DNA of 64,000 nucleotides, taken from CAZVEE01 sp964625525 (GTDB lineage Bacteria > Pseudomonadota > Alphaproteobacteria > JAJFIK01). The stretch spans positions 10,595 to 74,594 of the forward strand of contig CAZVEE010000006.1 in NCBI GenBank assembly GCA_964625525.1. Reading direction: 5' to 3'. The position numbers were made by a program, and so were the translations under genes. The notes below the pieces were generated by a model. The model had not been told where the DNA came from. It saw only the letters and a list, made by a program, of their open reading frames with translations, and ran no database searches. Positions 10,728 through 20,300 of this stretch are shown here, piece by piece (the stretch's first letter is position 1; every line of letters starts with the position of its first letter).

Positions 10728-12188
10728 ATGTCCATCGCCGCAGTGTTCTATCGGGTCGGTTGGCTGCTCGTGTTTCTGGCGGGCGGGATGATTGTGCCGT
10801 TGCTGGTGGCGCTTTATGGGGGCGAGCGCGCCATGATGTCGGCCTTTCTGATTGGTGGGGCCGCGGCCGCTTTTTGTGGGGTCGGGCTTGTCACGGCGCT
10901 GCGCAGCCATCGGACCGAGGAGGGCATTACCACGGCGCTCGGGTTTCTCACTGTCGGGTGGCTGGTGGTGCCGGTCTTCGCCGCCGTGCCGTTCTTCGTG
11001 GGGGCTGTGCTGCCTGATTTTAATGATGCGTATTTCGAAGCCGTCTCGGCGCTGACGACCACGGGGGCGACCTTGCTGAGGGATCCGGGTCAGGCACCGG
11101 ACTCGGTGGTCGCGTGGCGGGCGATGATGCAGTGGCTGGGGGGCCTGGGCACTCTGGTGATGGCGTCGGTGGTCATGGATTTCCTGTTCTGGCGCGGTGT
11201 TCCGCTTGCCAATGTGCCGGTGGTTGGGGGGCGCCAGCAATCGAGCCTGATGGCCCGGCTTGGGGCCACCTTATGGCTGATCTTGCCCATTTATGGGGGC
11301 CTGACAGGCCTCGTCCTCGCGCCGGTGCTGGCCACCGGCGTGCCGCCCTTTGATGCGCTGTGTGTTACGCTCGCCACGGTCAGTACCGGCGGCATGATGC
11401 CGGTCGCCGGGGGCTTGGAGGCCTATGATGCGCCCTTCGCGCCGGGCATTTTGGGCCTTGCCATGGCGATCTCGGGGCTCAATGTCATGCTGCACTGGTA
11501 TGGCGCGCGCGGGCGGTTCACGGCCTATTGGAAGGACGTGGAGGCGGGGCATTATGTGCTGTTTCTCGTCACCGCGATGGTCGTGGCCATGGTCGTCGGC
11601 ACGGTGGCCTGGCCCGGCGACACGCCGTCCACGGATTGGGCAGCGGCGGCATTCACGGCGGTGTCGCTTGTATCGACCACTGGACTGTTGTGGCAAGCCG
11701 ACAGTGTGGCGCCGGCTTTGCCGACCGCTTTGGTGCTGGCGTTGGTAGGGATCGGCGGCTCAGCGCTGTCGACGGCGGGGGGCCTGAAGATCGTGCGGCT
11801 GGTGCTGCTGACCAAGCATGGGCGGCGCGAACTCGCACGGTTGTCCCATCCCAACGGCGTGGCGCAGGTGGTCTATGGACGCATGACCATGGATGAAGAG
11901 GTGCTCTCCAAAGTCGGGGCGGTCTTCATCGCCGCGATCATCGTCTTTGCCGCGCTTTCCGCAGTGCTCGCGGGGTTCGGCATGCCGCTTGAGCACGCCC
12001 TTGCCGCCGCGATCGCGGCGCTGAGCAATGCGGGGCCGGCCTTTATCCTGGCCACCGGTGTGCCCGAGGGATTTCAGGCGGTGCCGGAGGGGGCCCGGTG
12101 GTTGCTGGGCATTGCCATGGTGGTGGGCCGTCTGGAGGTTCTGGGCTTTCTGGCGGTGGTCAATCCTGGCTACTGGATGCGCCTTTAG
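10728..12188 (+). CDS. trkH: Trk potassium transporter, TrkH/TrkG membrane subunit
   Basis: Integral membrane potassium channel subunit that works with TrkA. The ATG is preceded by TTGGGAAG; the open frame extends upstream into trkA but that part is antisense-like. The protein is almost wholly hydrophobic and carries the pore-loop repeats of the family: ALTTTGATLL, TVSTGGMMP, SLVSTTGLL and LSNAGPAF, along with the WRAMMQWLGGLGTLVM segment. Length (486 residues) matches TrkH. It lies 28 bp after trkA and is surely in the same operon. Confidence 0.94.
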   Translation: MSIAAVFYRVGWLLVFLAGGMIVPLLVALYGGERAMMSAFLIGGAAAAFCGVGLVTALRSHRTEEGITTALGFLTVGWLVVPVFAAVPFFVGAVLPDFNDAYFEAVSALTTTGATLLRDPGQAPDSVVAWRAMMQWLGGLGTLVMASVVMDFLFWRGVPLANVPVVGGRQQSSLMARLGATLWLILPIYGGLTGLVLAPVLATGVPPFDALCVTLATVSTGGMMPVAGGLEAYDAPFAPGILGLAMAISGLNVMLHWYGARGRFTAYWKDVEAGHYVLFLVTAMVVAMVVGTVAWPGDTPSTDWAAAAFTAVSLVSTTGLLWQADSVAPALPTALVLALVGIGGSALSTAGGLKIVRLVLLTKHGRRELARLSHPNGVAQVVYGRMTMDEEVLSKVGAVFIAAIIVFAALSAVLAGFGMPLEHALAAAIAALSNAGPAFILATGVPEGFQAVPEGARWLLGIAMVVGRLEVLGFLAVVNPGYWMRL

Positions 12189-12556
12189 AGGCCATCTTGT
12201 CAGCGGGGCACGGCTGGAGCTCTGGGGATCTGGGGCATGACTGGGGCTCAATGTCACAGGCCCACGGCTGTCATCCCGGCGTCGTAAAACACCCTCACCA
12301 TAACACCTTGAGACCAGTCTCCGCCCATAGGCGTATGGCCGCTCTCGAATTTTCGCACATGCAGCATTAAGTGGGATATGATGCAATGTGCTTAGGGTGA
12401 CGGCTTAGCAGGCTTTGGCGGGCTTGAACGGCCGGGCGGATTGGGGCTTGATTACACGCATGATGCGGTATGGTGACCAAGACCGAACCGCCGCGCCAAA
12501 GGCTGACGCGGCCGAGTACAGTATGTTGTGGATAAGGAAAGAGGTGGACCACACCC
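12189..12556 (+). promoter_or_regulatory. Intergenic region upstream of hfq
   Basis: A 368-bp stretch with no convincing gene. It must contain the end of the trk operon and a promoter for hfq-hflX. A TATGAT box at 12377-12382 and a TTGATT/TATGGT pair around 12448-12474 are weak promoter candidates with non-ideal spacing. No clear rho-independent terminator follows trkH. The ribosome site AAGGAAAGAGGTGG lies just before hfq. Confidence 0.4.
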
Positions 12557-12814
12557 ATGGCGTCGTCTGAAAAAACACAAAATCTGCAAGACACGTTTCT
12601 CAACTATTGCCGCAAACATAAGACACCGTTGACCATTTTCCTGGTCAATGGGGTCAAGCTTCAGGGTGTTATTACCTGGTTCGACAATTTTTGCGTGCTG
12701 CTTCGGCGCGACGGCCATTCGCAGCTCGTGTACAAGCACGCCATTTCCACCGTGATGCCGGCCCAGCCCATCCAGCTCTTCGAGCAGGATCAGGAGGGGA
12801 ACGACGCCGAGTGA
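12557..12814 (+). CDS. hfq: RNA chaperone Hfq
   Basis: Hexameric Sm-like RNA chaperone that pairs small RNAs with mRNAs. The 85-residue protein has both Sm motifs: NLQDTFLNYCRKHKTPLTIF with FLVNGVKLQG, and the near-invariant FDNFCVLLRRDGHSQLVYKH followed by AISTVMP. One departure from the usual sequence is NYCRKHKTP where many alphaproteobacteria have N-x-RKNKTP. The short acidic tail (DQEGNDAE) is typical of class members lacking a long C-terminus. Its stop overlaps the GTG start of hflX, the classical hfq-hflX pairing. Confidence 0.98.
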   Translation: MASSEKTQNLQDTFLNYCRKHKTPLTIFLVNGVKLQGVITWFDNFCVLLRRDGHSQLVYKHAISTVMPAQPIQLFEQDQEGNDAE

Positions 12815-14229
12815 GCGGCAGCGATCCGGACGCCTCGAGCCCTGATTTCACGCGGAAGAATGCCCATCGCAAGGGGGTCTCTCGGCGGGCCGAACCGGCG
12901 CGGGCCCTGGTGCTGCACCCGTATCTGCGCCAGGACCAGGCGGGGCCGTTCGCCCGTGATCCACGCGCCCGTCTCGACGAGGCGGTGGGCCTTGCACAAG
13001 CCATTGATCTGGTGGTCGTCGAGGCGGTGCCGGTCCCGCTCGCCGGGCGCCGGGCCGCGACCCTGTTCGGCACCGGCAAGGTGGACGATATCGCCGTTCT
13101 CGCCAAAGATCACGGCGTCGATTTGGTGGTGGTGGACACCAGCTTGACCCCCGTGCAGCAACGGAATCTGGAGAAGGCGTGGGAGGCCAAGGTGCTCGAC
13201 CGCACCGGGCTGATCCTCGAGATCTTCGGCGCCCGTGCGCGCACGCGCGAAGGCCGCTTGCAAGTGGAACTGGCGCATCTGACCTACCAAAAAAGCCGGT
13301 TGGTGCGGTCGTGGACCCACCTGGAGCGCCAGCGCGGCGGTCTGGGTTTTGTGGGCGGGCCCGGGGAAACCCAGATTGAGGCGGACCGGCGGCTTTTGCA
13401 GGACCGTATCACCCGCATCACCCGACAGCTTGAGACCGTGACCCGCACCCGCGATCTGCATCGCTCCAGTCGGCGCAAAGTGCCTTATCCTGTGGTGGCT
13501 CTGGTGGGCTATACCAATGCGGGCAAGTCCACCTTGTTCAACCGGGTGACGGATGCGGATGTTCTGGCCAAGGACATGTTGTTCGCGACGCTCGACCCCA
13601 GCATGCGATCCTTGAAGCTGCCCTCGGGCCGTCAAGTGATCCTGTCGGACACGGTTGGGTTCATTTCCGATCTGCCAACAGCCCTTGTGGCTGCGTTCCG
13701 CGCAACGCTTGAAGAAGTGCTGGAGGCGGATGTTCTTTTGCATGTGCGCGATGTGGCCAGCATCGAAAGCGAGGCTCAGGCCCGCGACGTGGTCGCCGTG
13801 TTGCGCGAGTTAGGCATCGGCGAGGACGACGCGCGCCCGGCCATCGACGTGTTGAACAAGGCCGATCTTCTGGATCCGGAGCGCCATGAGGCCCTGGTCC
13901 GCCGGCTAGAGCGTGGGCCCACGCCCGGGCCCAAAGGCGGGCAAGTGCTCGTTTCGGCGGCCTCGGGCGAAGGGGTCACCGCGCTGCTGACGGCCATAGA
14001 CGAGGCGTTGGCGGGCCATCGTCATATCGTTGATCTGGATACCGATCCTGGCGACGGGGCCTTGCTTGCCTGGCTTCACGCCCATGGCCAGGTGCTGGCG
14101 CGCGAGGACACGGACGAGGGGCGCGCGCATCTGCGTGTCGCTATCGAGGCGGCCAATCTGGGGCGCTTGCGCCGCAGGCTCGACGAGTCGCGGCACGATA
14201 CGCGGATTACCGGCTTGGCGGCCGACTGA
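12811..14229 (+). CDS. hflX: GTPase HflX
   Basis: Ribosome-associated GTPase that splits stalled or heat-damaged 70S ribosomes. The GTG at 12811 is chosen because it overlaps the hfq stop and follows AGGAGGGG; the frame is open upstream within hfq. Domains: N-terminal nucleotide-binding HflX domain (GTGKVDDIA, LTPVQQRNLE), a linker with GGPGETQIEADRRL, and a G domain with G1 GYTNAGKST, a G2 threonine, G3 DTVGFISDLP and G4 NKAD. At 472 residues it is slightly longer than the E. coli protein because of a polar N-terminal extension of about 30 residues. Confidence 0.96.
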   Translation: MSGSDPDASSPDFTRKNAHRKGVSRRAEPARALVLHPYLRQDQAGPFARDPRARLDEAVGLAQAIDLVVVEAVPVPLAGRRAATLFGTGKVDDIAVLAKDHGVDLVVVDTSLTPVQQRNLEKAWEAKVLDRTGLILEIFGARARTREGRLQVELAHLTYQKSRLVRSWTHLERQRGGLGFVGGPGETQIEADRRLLQDRITRITRQLETVTRTRDLHRSSRRKVPYPVVALVGYTNAGKSTLFNRVTDADVLAKDMLFATLDPSMRSLKLPSGRQVILSDTVGFISDLPTALVAAFRATLEEVLEADVLLHVRDVASIESEAQARDVVAVLRELGIGEDDARPAIDVLNKADLLDPERHEALVRRLERGPTPGPKGGQVLVSAASGEGVTALLTAIDEALAGHRHIVDLDTDPGDGALLAWLHAHGQVLAREDTDEGRAHLRVAIEAANLGRLRRRLDESRHDTRITGLAAD

Positions 14230-14252
14230 CTTATCCTGAGGGGACCAAAACC

Positions 14253-15074
14253 ATGGCTTTTCCGACTGTGGATCTTGACGCAGTCTCCGCCATTATGGCT
14301 GAGGCCGCGGCGCAGGAGATCATGCCGCGCTGGCGCAATCTGCAACCCCATGAAGTGCGCGAAAAGACCCGCGGTGATCCGGTCACGGACGCTGATGTGG
14401 GGACCGAGCGGGTGCTGACGGACCGTCTGACCGCGCTGTTGCCGGGCTCTACTGTGGTGGGTGAAGAAGGCGTCGCCGATGATCCGTTGATGATCGAGCG
14501 CCTGGAAGACGAGGCGCCGGTCTGGTTGATTGATCCGGTCGATGGCACCGCCAATTTCCGCGATGGCAGTGAGCTGTTCTGCTGCATGGTGGCGCTGATC
14601 CAAAGCGGCGAGACGCTTGCCGCCTGGATTTATTCTCCGGTTACGCAAGATCTGGCCGTGGCCGAGCGCGGCGCCGGCGCCCGCTTCAACGGCGCGCCCA
14701 TGACCCCGAATGGGGCCAAGGCCCCGGCGCAAATGGAGGGTGCGGTGCATGTACGCTACATGCCCAAAGCCGTCGGCCAGACCGTCAGTGCGCGGCTCGG
14801 CGCCTTTGCTTCCAACAAGGAACTTTATTGCGCGGGTCACGTCTATCAGCGCCTTGCGACCGGTGAACTCGATCATGCGTTGTTCTGGCGTTGCAAGCCC
14901 TGGGACCATGCCATGGGCGCGTTGATCGTTGAGGAAGCGGGCGGGCGCACGGCGTTTCAGGACGAAACCCGCTATCAGGCTACGATTCAAGGGCGCACGG
15001 GTTTGATTTCCGTGGCTCATGCACCGCTTTGGACGGCGGTGCGCGACATTCTTCTGCCCCCTGACAAAGCTTGA
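14253..15074 (+). CDS. Inositol monophosphatase family phosphatase
   Basis: Magnesium-dependent phosphatase of the IMPase/SuhB superfamily, 273 residues. Metal-binding motifs are intact: DPVTDADVGTE, VVGEEGV, WLIDPVDGTANF and WDHAMGALIVEEAGG. Family members act on inositol phosphates, histidinol phosphate (HisN) or 3'-phosphoadenosine phosphate, and sequence alone does not settle the substrate. It lies 23 bp after hflX with a CTGAGGGGA ribosome site, so it may be the last gene of the hfq-hflX operon. An inverted repeat and a 63-bp repeat array follow it. Confidence 0.9.
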   Translation: MAFPTVDLDAVSAIMAEAAAQEIMPRWRNLQPHEVREKTRGDPVTDADVGTERVLTDRLTALLPGSTVVGEEGVADDPLMIERLEDEAPVWLIDPVDGTANFRDGSELFCCMVALIQSGETLAAWIYSPVTQDLAVAERGAGARFNGAPMTPNGAKAPAQMEGAVHVRYMPKAVGQTVSARLGAFASNKELYCAGHVYQRLATGELDHALFWRCKPWDHAMGALIVEEAGGRTAFQDETRYQATIQGRTGLISVAHAPLWTAVRDILLPPDKA

Positions 15075-15146
15075 GGCTCCACTTGCGCCAGGGAGCGAGT
15101 GGCGTCCCGGTCGGTGTCAAACCTCAGAAAGCGCAATGAGACCTTA

Positions 15147-15184
15147 GAGCCGTTTCACTGAAACCCAGATCATTGAAACGGCTC
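15147..15184. repeat. 11-bp inverted repeat with 16-nt loop
   Basis: GAGCCGTTTCA is perfectly mirrored by TGAAACGGCTC across a 16-nt spacer. It could fold as a transcript hairpin and end the hflX/phosphatase operon, but there is no T-tract on either side. It directly abuts the 63-bp repeat array and may be part of the same dispersed element. Confidence 0.7.
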
Positions 15185-15189
15185 CCAGT

Positions 15190-15376
15190 TTTGGTGTAGC
15201 GCGCTTTCCCGGCGAAAAAACCGCAGACACTTTTCCTGAAAGCGCTTTGAGTCTTTGGTGTAGCGCGCTTTCCGGGCGGAAAACCGCAGACACTTTTCCT
15301 GAAAGCGCTTTGAGTCTTTGGTGTAGCGCGCTTTCCGGGCGGAAAACCGCAGACACTTTTCCTGAAAGCGCTTTGG
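15190..15376. repeat. Three tandem copies of a ~63-bp repeat
   Basis: Units start at 15190 (64 bp, slightly divergent), 15254 (63 bp) and 15317 (truncated at its end). Units two and three are identical over most of their length. Each unit has GCGCTTTC near its start and GAAAGCGC near its end, so it can fold on itself, and contains CCGCAGACACTTTTCC. GAGTC (a GANTC methylation site) marks each of the two unit junctions. The unit resembles short palindromic intergenic elements scattered through alphaproteobacterial genomes. Because 63 is divisible by three, an open frame runs through the array, but I regard that as incidental. Confidence 0.9.
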
Positions 15377-15386
15377 GTGAACAAAG

Positions 15387-16271
15387 TCAGGGCGCTTTGA
15401 TCGCTTTTTCCGCGGCCTTCACGGCATCCCAGGCCGCGTCCATTTCCGCCAGATCCGCGTCGTCCAGGCTGCGGCCCTGGGCGGCGAGCCGGCTTTCAAC
15501 GGCGCGGAAGCGGCGCTCAAACTTGCGGTTGGCGGCCGTGAGCGTTGCTTCAGGATCGAGGCCGAGACGGCACGCGGCATTGGCGACTGTAAAAAGCAGA
15601 TCGCCCATTTCCTCCGCCAGACGCGCCGCGGCAGCCTCGTCCGCCTGCGGAGTGAGTTCCGCGCGCACTTCATCGAGTTCTTCGCCGACTTTATCGAGCG
15701 CTTCGCCGGGAGAGCCCCAGTCAAAGCCGACGCGGGTGACCCGCTTGATCAGCTTGGCCGTGCGCAGCAGCGCCGGCAGCGTCACGGGCACATCATCAAG
15801 GATGCTCTCAGGCGCTTGCGTGCTCTGGCCTTTGGCCTTGGCCGCACGCTCGGCGGCCTTGATTTCTTCCCAAGTGGCGTTGACCGCGCCGGGCGTGGCG
15901 GCGGTGCCGTCGGCGAACACATGAGGGTGCCGGCGGATCATTTTGTCCGCAATGGCATGGGCCACGTCGTCAAAGGCGAAATGGTCGGCTTCCTCGGCCA
16001 TGCGGGCGTGGAACACCACCTGCAACAACAAGTCGCCCAATTCGCCTTTGAGATCGTTCATGTCGCCGCGCGCGATGGCATCGGCCACCTCATAGGCTTC
16101 TTCAATCGTATACGGCGCAATGGTGGAGAAATCCTGGTCCAAATCCCAGGGGCAGCCGCCATCCGGATTGCGCAGGCGTGCCATGATGGCGATCAGGCGG
16201 TCGATGCCAGAGCCGCCAGCCTCACAGGGGTCAGCATTACTGGAGCCAGCATTAGCGCATGATGTATTCAC
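15387..16271 (-). CDS. mazG: Nucleoside triphosphate pyrophosphohydrolase MazG
   Basis: House-cleaning enzyme that hydrolyses NTPs to NMP and pyrophosphate. It has two MazG domains. The first has CPWDLDQDFSTIAPYTIEEAYE with the metal-binding ELGDLLLQVVFHAR helix; the second has EELDEVRAEL and EEMGDLLFTVANAA. The GTG at 16271 is favoured for its GAGGA ribosome site; it gives a 294-residue protein with a roughly 20-residue polar tail before the conserved IDRLIAIMARLRNPDGG. Longer in-frame starts would run through the upstream terminator hairpin and are unlikely. It reads toward the repeat array. Confidence 0.93.
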   Translation of the reverse strand: MNTSCANAGSSNADPCEAGGSGIDRLIAIMARLRNPDGGCPWDLDQDFSTIAPYTIEEAYEVADAIARGDMNDLKGELGDLLLQVVFHARMAEEADHFAFDDVAHAIADKMIRRHPHVFADGTAATPGAVNATWEEIKAAERAAKAKGQSTQAPESILDDVPVTLPALLRTAKLIKRVTRVGFDWGSPGEALDKVGEELDEVRAELTPQADEAAAARLAEEMGDLLFTVANAACRLGLDPEATLTAANRKFERRFRAVESRLAAQGRSLDDADLAEMDAAWDAVKAAEKAIKAP

Positions 16272-16288
16272 GGAGGGGTCCTCATGCG

Positions 16289-16318
16289 AAAAGCCCCGTG
16301 CCGGGTCTGGCACGGGGC
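16289..16318 (-). terminator. Rho-independent terminator of the TPR gene
   Basis: A perfect 10-bp GC-rich stem (GCCCCGTGCC with GGCACGGGGC, 6-nt loop) is followed on the minus strand by TTTT. It lies between the TPR gene and mazG, so it would end TPR transcription before mazG. Confidence 0.88.
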
Positions 16319-16338
16319 ACGCTCTTGAGAGGTGTTGC

Positions 16339-16920
16339 TTACTCGGCTTCAGGCAGCGGCGTACCGTCATACGCCGCGAGCTTGGCGGCCGCCGGTTGGA
16401 AATCCGGCTTGAGTTCAAGCGAGCGTTCGAAATCCGCCCGCGCGGCGTCCCGGTCTCCTTGAAGATCGAAGATCAGGCCGCGATTGAAATACGCCGCATG
16501 GAGATTACGCGTGCCGAGTTCGATAGAGCGATTGTAGTCCGCCAGCGCCTGCTCGAACGCGCGCTGGAAGAAATAGGTGTTGCCCCGGTTCAGGAAAGCC
16601 GGACCCAGATCCGGATCGATGTCCAAGGCGGCGTTGAAATCGTCAATGGCCTCGGGGAACCGGCGCGCCCGATTGTAGATGATGCCCCGATTGACATAAG
16701 TCGCGGATTCGTCGCGCCGGCTGAGCGTTTCATCGCGCAGCGCAGCGTCACAATCGCGCAGGCCCGAAACACCGCTGCCGAACCGGGCGCTCTCATAACA
16801 GCTTTGCGCAGCCGTGCTGCCGAACACGAGCGGTGAGGCCTCAACCTCGGTCACGGGGCTCACGGCCCCCAGCATGATCGTCAGAGCCGCCGCCGCAGCG
16901 GCGCGTGCGTCCCACCACAT
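16339..16920 (-). CDS. Exported tetratricopeptide-repeat protein
   Basis: A 193-residue protein with an N-terminal hydrophobic segment (AAAAALTIMLGAVSPVTEVEA) that looks like a signal peptide, then three or more TPR units: ATYVNRGIIYNRARRFPEAI, PAFLNRGNTYFFQRAFEQAL and AAYFNRGLIFDLQGDRDAAR. TPRs mediate protein-protein contacts; the partner is unknown. The ATG at 16920 follows GGAGG at good spacing; an upstream in-frame ATG is less likely. A strong terminator follows. It is the last host-type gene before the phage-like cluster. Confidence 0.85.
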   Translation of the reverse strand: MWWDARAAAAAALTIMLGAVSPVTEVEASPLVFGSTAAQSCYESARFGSGVSGLRDCDAALRDETLSRRDESATYVNRGIIYNRARRFPEAIDDFNAALDIDPDLGPAFLNRGNTYFFQRAFEQALADYNRSIELGTRNLHAAYFNRGLIFDLQGDRDAARADFERSLELKPDFQPAAAKLAAYDGTPLPEAE

Positions 16921-17090
16921 GTCTGCCTCCGTGTTTTGGGCCGGAGCCAATCTGCTCCAGCGCATACCACCGGAAGCCATTCGGCAGAAAAATTCAAGGG
17001 GCAGGCGAGTCTCAAGGCCTGATGGGGGGAGCGGGGCCAGTATTGAATATGCCGCATAATTTATATTATGGAAAATATATCGGGTCTGTC

Positions 17091-17114
17091 GGAGGCCGCT
17101 GGTTAGCGGCCTCC
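17091..17114 (-). terminator. Stem-loop after the virion operon
   Basis: GGAGGCCGCT and AGCGGCCTCC form a perfect 10-bp stem around a 4-nt loop, 35 bp beyond the last phage-like gene. No T-run follows immediately on the minus strand, though an AT-rich stretch (17058-17080) comes soon after. It is probably the end of the operon; the AT-rich patch may mark the element boundary. Confidence 0.6.
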
Positions 17115-17148
17115 GGTCGTCCCGTGTCCCATAATGCCGGTCGCAGGG

Positions 17149-17370
17149 TCAGCCTGCGGCGCGGTTTTCCTGCATGGCCCGGCGTGCCGTGATCTGCGCC
17201 AGTGCCATCGCCATGGCCTGAAGCCCATCCACGAGCGGGAGCAGCGTATCGTCCACCTTGTTGTTGCTGTTTTTGATCTTTGCCTCGGCCTGCTCCAGGC
17301 CCTGGTGCACGGCGAGCGCCAGTGAGCCCAGCGCCATCGCCTTCAGCGTCTCCTTGAACGGCTTATCCAT
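17149..17370 (-). CDS. Small protein downstream of tailspike, unknown function
   Basis: A 73-residue helical protein beginning MDKPFKETLKAMALGSLALA, with a central NSNNKVDDTLLPLVDG segment. The ATG is preceded by AGGAGAG at good spacing, and the gene lies 17 bp after the tailspike, so it is translated with the virion operon. It has moderately hydrophobic stretches but no convincing transmembrane helix, so I do not call it a holin. Possible roles are tailspike assembly or a minor virion part; the function is not known. Confidence 0.6.
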   Translation of the reverse strand: MDKPFKETLKAMALGSLALAVHQGLEQAEAKIKNSNNKVDDTLLPLVDGLQAMAMALAQITARRAMQENRAAG

Positions 17371-17387
17371 CGGTCTCTCCTGCGGCC

Positions 17388-20300
17388 TTAATTGAGGGTG
17401 GTCCAATAGTCGCCAACGCAGGAAACCCAGAGCTGAGGTTCCCCGAAGATTCGGTCCCCGTTGGCCGGGCCGAATGTGGTGATGTAGCAGCGCCCCTGCG
17501 TGGGCAGCGCGGCCGTGGCCGGCACTGAAGCCACCTGACGCAGGACGGCGGTGCCATCCGTAACGGCCGTGGCAATTGTGGCACTGTCATAGGCCGTTGG
17601 TGCCGTGCCCGCTGTCGTGCCGGCGGTCGTGACGCGATAAAAATGATGCCCGTTCGGCGTCCAGATCTGACCGGCCGCAAGCACCGCAGAACGCGGCAGC
17701 AACCCCAGGCACTGGCGTTGATACTCGCCAACACTGAGACAGCGCTCGTGGTCCGTGGCGTGATCGACGGCCAGCGCCATGATGAAGCCAGTCGGATTGC
17801 CGCTGGTGTCCAGATCCTTCCAGACCGTCATGCCGGACCATCCAGTGGCCGAGCCTGTGCGCCGCTCATTGGCAAGCACCAGATCATGCACACGGAAATA
17901 GATCGCGCCAGGCAGATCCACCGCCCAACTCGCGCCGTTCGTGGCCGTGGCGAAGGGGTATTCGTAGACAGCCAATGTGACATTCGTCGCATTGAGAGCC
18001 GTCGTGCCAACCACGAAGGGCGCGTCAGTGCGGATGACCGTCAGTTCGGCGATCCGGAACCGGTTGAAATCCGGCGGCGGCACCGCGTCCCGCGCAATCT
18101 TCGCGGTTGGGTAGCCGTTGGTGAGATTGCCTGGCGCCGCGACAATCGTAATCGAGCCGTTATCTTTGATATCGACGCCCCAGCCGCCGTACTGACCCGC
18201 CGGGATCTCGGTGCCGTCACCATCGGCCGGCAACGCCGTGCCAACCGCATTGGCGGCGATGGCCGTAGTCTTGTCGTCATTATTGTAGGTGCCGGCGCCC
18301 CAGGAGAGGTTTTGTTTCGTCGTTCCCGGTGCGAATGAAAGCGAGCCGGCAAGTGCTTGGCGAAATGGCACGGCCGTATCCGCCCTGTTTGGCAAGCGAC
18401 AGGTGCGATACGTCACCTGCCCCTGCTTCTGCTGGCCCCAGCTTGCGCCAATTTCACAATCCATCACATTGGCGTTGCCGCGCCATTTGATCAGCGGCGG
18501 CCTGCGGCCCGTAAACTGGGGACCCTCCAGAAGCCATATGTCTTGTGGGCGCGGCGCGCGGTGATTGTCGCGAAAGGTGATGGTCGGCGCCTCAGGACGC
18601 ACTCCAACGCTGGTGTCCCGCTCCACCTGCAAGCCACCGCGCCAAAAACACTCCGACATGACAAAGCGCGTCCGCCCGCCGAGATCCAGCGTCGGCTCGC
18701 CATCAAACAGCAGCGGATCCGCCGGACCAGCCTCGCCACCCAACAGCACGCTGCGCGTCATATGCACCGCACAAAGGGCCGACCCGTCCACCTCCACCAC
18801 CTTTGGCACCTGGCTATCGAAATAGCGGATCACCGGCGCCGCGTCGGGCGCCACGGTATAGGTGATGCTGGCGGTCTGGCCGTAGCTGTCCACCTGGCCC
18901 GATGCCACATTGGTGCCCGCCAGCGCCCGCACACCCGCATCGCTCAGTGTGCTACTGTGCTCGTCCCGCGCCACCTGATCGACGGTCGAGAACGCCGCCG
19001 TCACCGTTGTGCGCCCGCGCAGCGGGCGACCGGTCAGCGTGGCCGTGTAAGTGGTCCCCGAAACAAAGGCCATAGTCTGGGTGCGCCACACGCCATTACG
19101 CGCCCCTCCATATTCGTACTTATAGCCAATCACATTGATGAGGGAGCTATCGCCGAACTTGTTCAGCTGGCTCCACAGAGAGATATGCGGCGTTTGGTTG
19201 ACCGAGTCACCGCCCCAGAAATTGACCAGGTTGCCCGCGCCCGCATGAAACAGCGCCCGCTGCGTGCGAGCGCACGCTGTGTTGTAGAAATTGAGTGCCG
19301 TGGCTTGGGTATTGTCCAGCACCCGGATCATATAGGCATTGTTATCGCCGCGCAGGTTCCAGGTGAAGACTTCGTCACCGTTAATCTCTTCAGCAATGTC
19401 AATGACGACATAAAACCCTTCGGCAAGCACATTAATGAATTGCAGGTCCTGGCCGCCGCTCACAGGACGGAAGCGGAAAGCGATGTTGCTATACGATGCC
19501 CAGCCCGAATGATCGCCCGGCGTGGGCGGTACATATTCAATGGATAAATCTCGCACGGTCGTGTGGATCGCAATGGGCATGTCAAAAGCCACAAAGTCAT
19601 CCGCCGTGGTGCGGATATTCGTGACCGAGATCCCCTTACCTTCCACGAGGGTGCCAAGCGTGCTTTGCAGCGTCACGCCGCTGTCGAGACGCAGCAGGCC
19701 CGCCGGGAGATCGACCACGCCGCGCCCCCAATTGGTGCGCGGCGTAATGCCATCGCGCACGGGCGCCTCCCGCAGCACGTCATAAGCGCCCTGGATAGCG
19801 GCGGACACATCGGCACTTTCATCGATCTTAGGACCGAAATCAGCCACCCGCTGCACCGCCCGCTGCACCACCTTGCGCCAGCGCCCCGTGCCGCCCTCGG
19901 TCGGGGCCAGGACATTGGCGCCATCATCGGCGTCCGTCGCGACCGCATCGAAATAGAGCAGAGCGTCCCCGCCATCACCCACCGCCGTGTGGCCCTGGCG
20001 AAAGACAAACGCCGCGCCCCCAGCCGGTTTGGCCAGGGCCCGCACCGCGCCATTATTGGCCACCCACGGAATGGTATCCAACGAGAAGGTGTTCAGCGCC
20101 GCAGCCAGCGCAGAGTCCAACACACCGGCATTGCCCAACGGTGTAAACGTCTTGCCGTCACCACTAAAGGCCAAAAGCCGGTTGGCACGGTCTGCCTCCC
20201 GCGGCAGCGCCGGCGCTGGTTCACCGAGCGGTGTCACAATCGTGCGGTCGATGCGCTCGTCCTGTTCCTGAGCAATGCGCGTCAGCCGATCAAAGCCTTC

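Noticed and set aside
15190..15376. Possible CRISPR array
   Set aside because: The units are directly tandem with no spacers and there are no cas genes.
15124..15384. An 86-codon frame encoding a 21-residue repeat
   Set aside because: It arises because the DNA repeat is 63 bp long; no ribosome site, and the first unit has an extra base. Treated as a DNA repeat.
17091..17114. Classical rho-independent terminator
   Set aside because: The stem is perfect but no T-run follows directly, so it is recorded only as a probable operon-end stem-loop.
16921..17148. Attachment site or tRNA at the left edge of the phage cluster
   Set aside because: No tRNA cloverleaf and no direct repeat shared with 31757-31834 could be found by eye.
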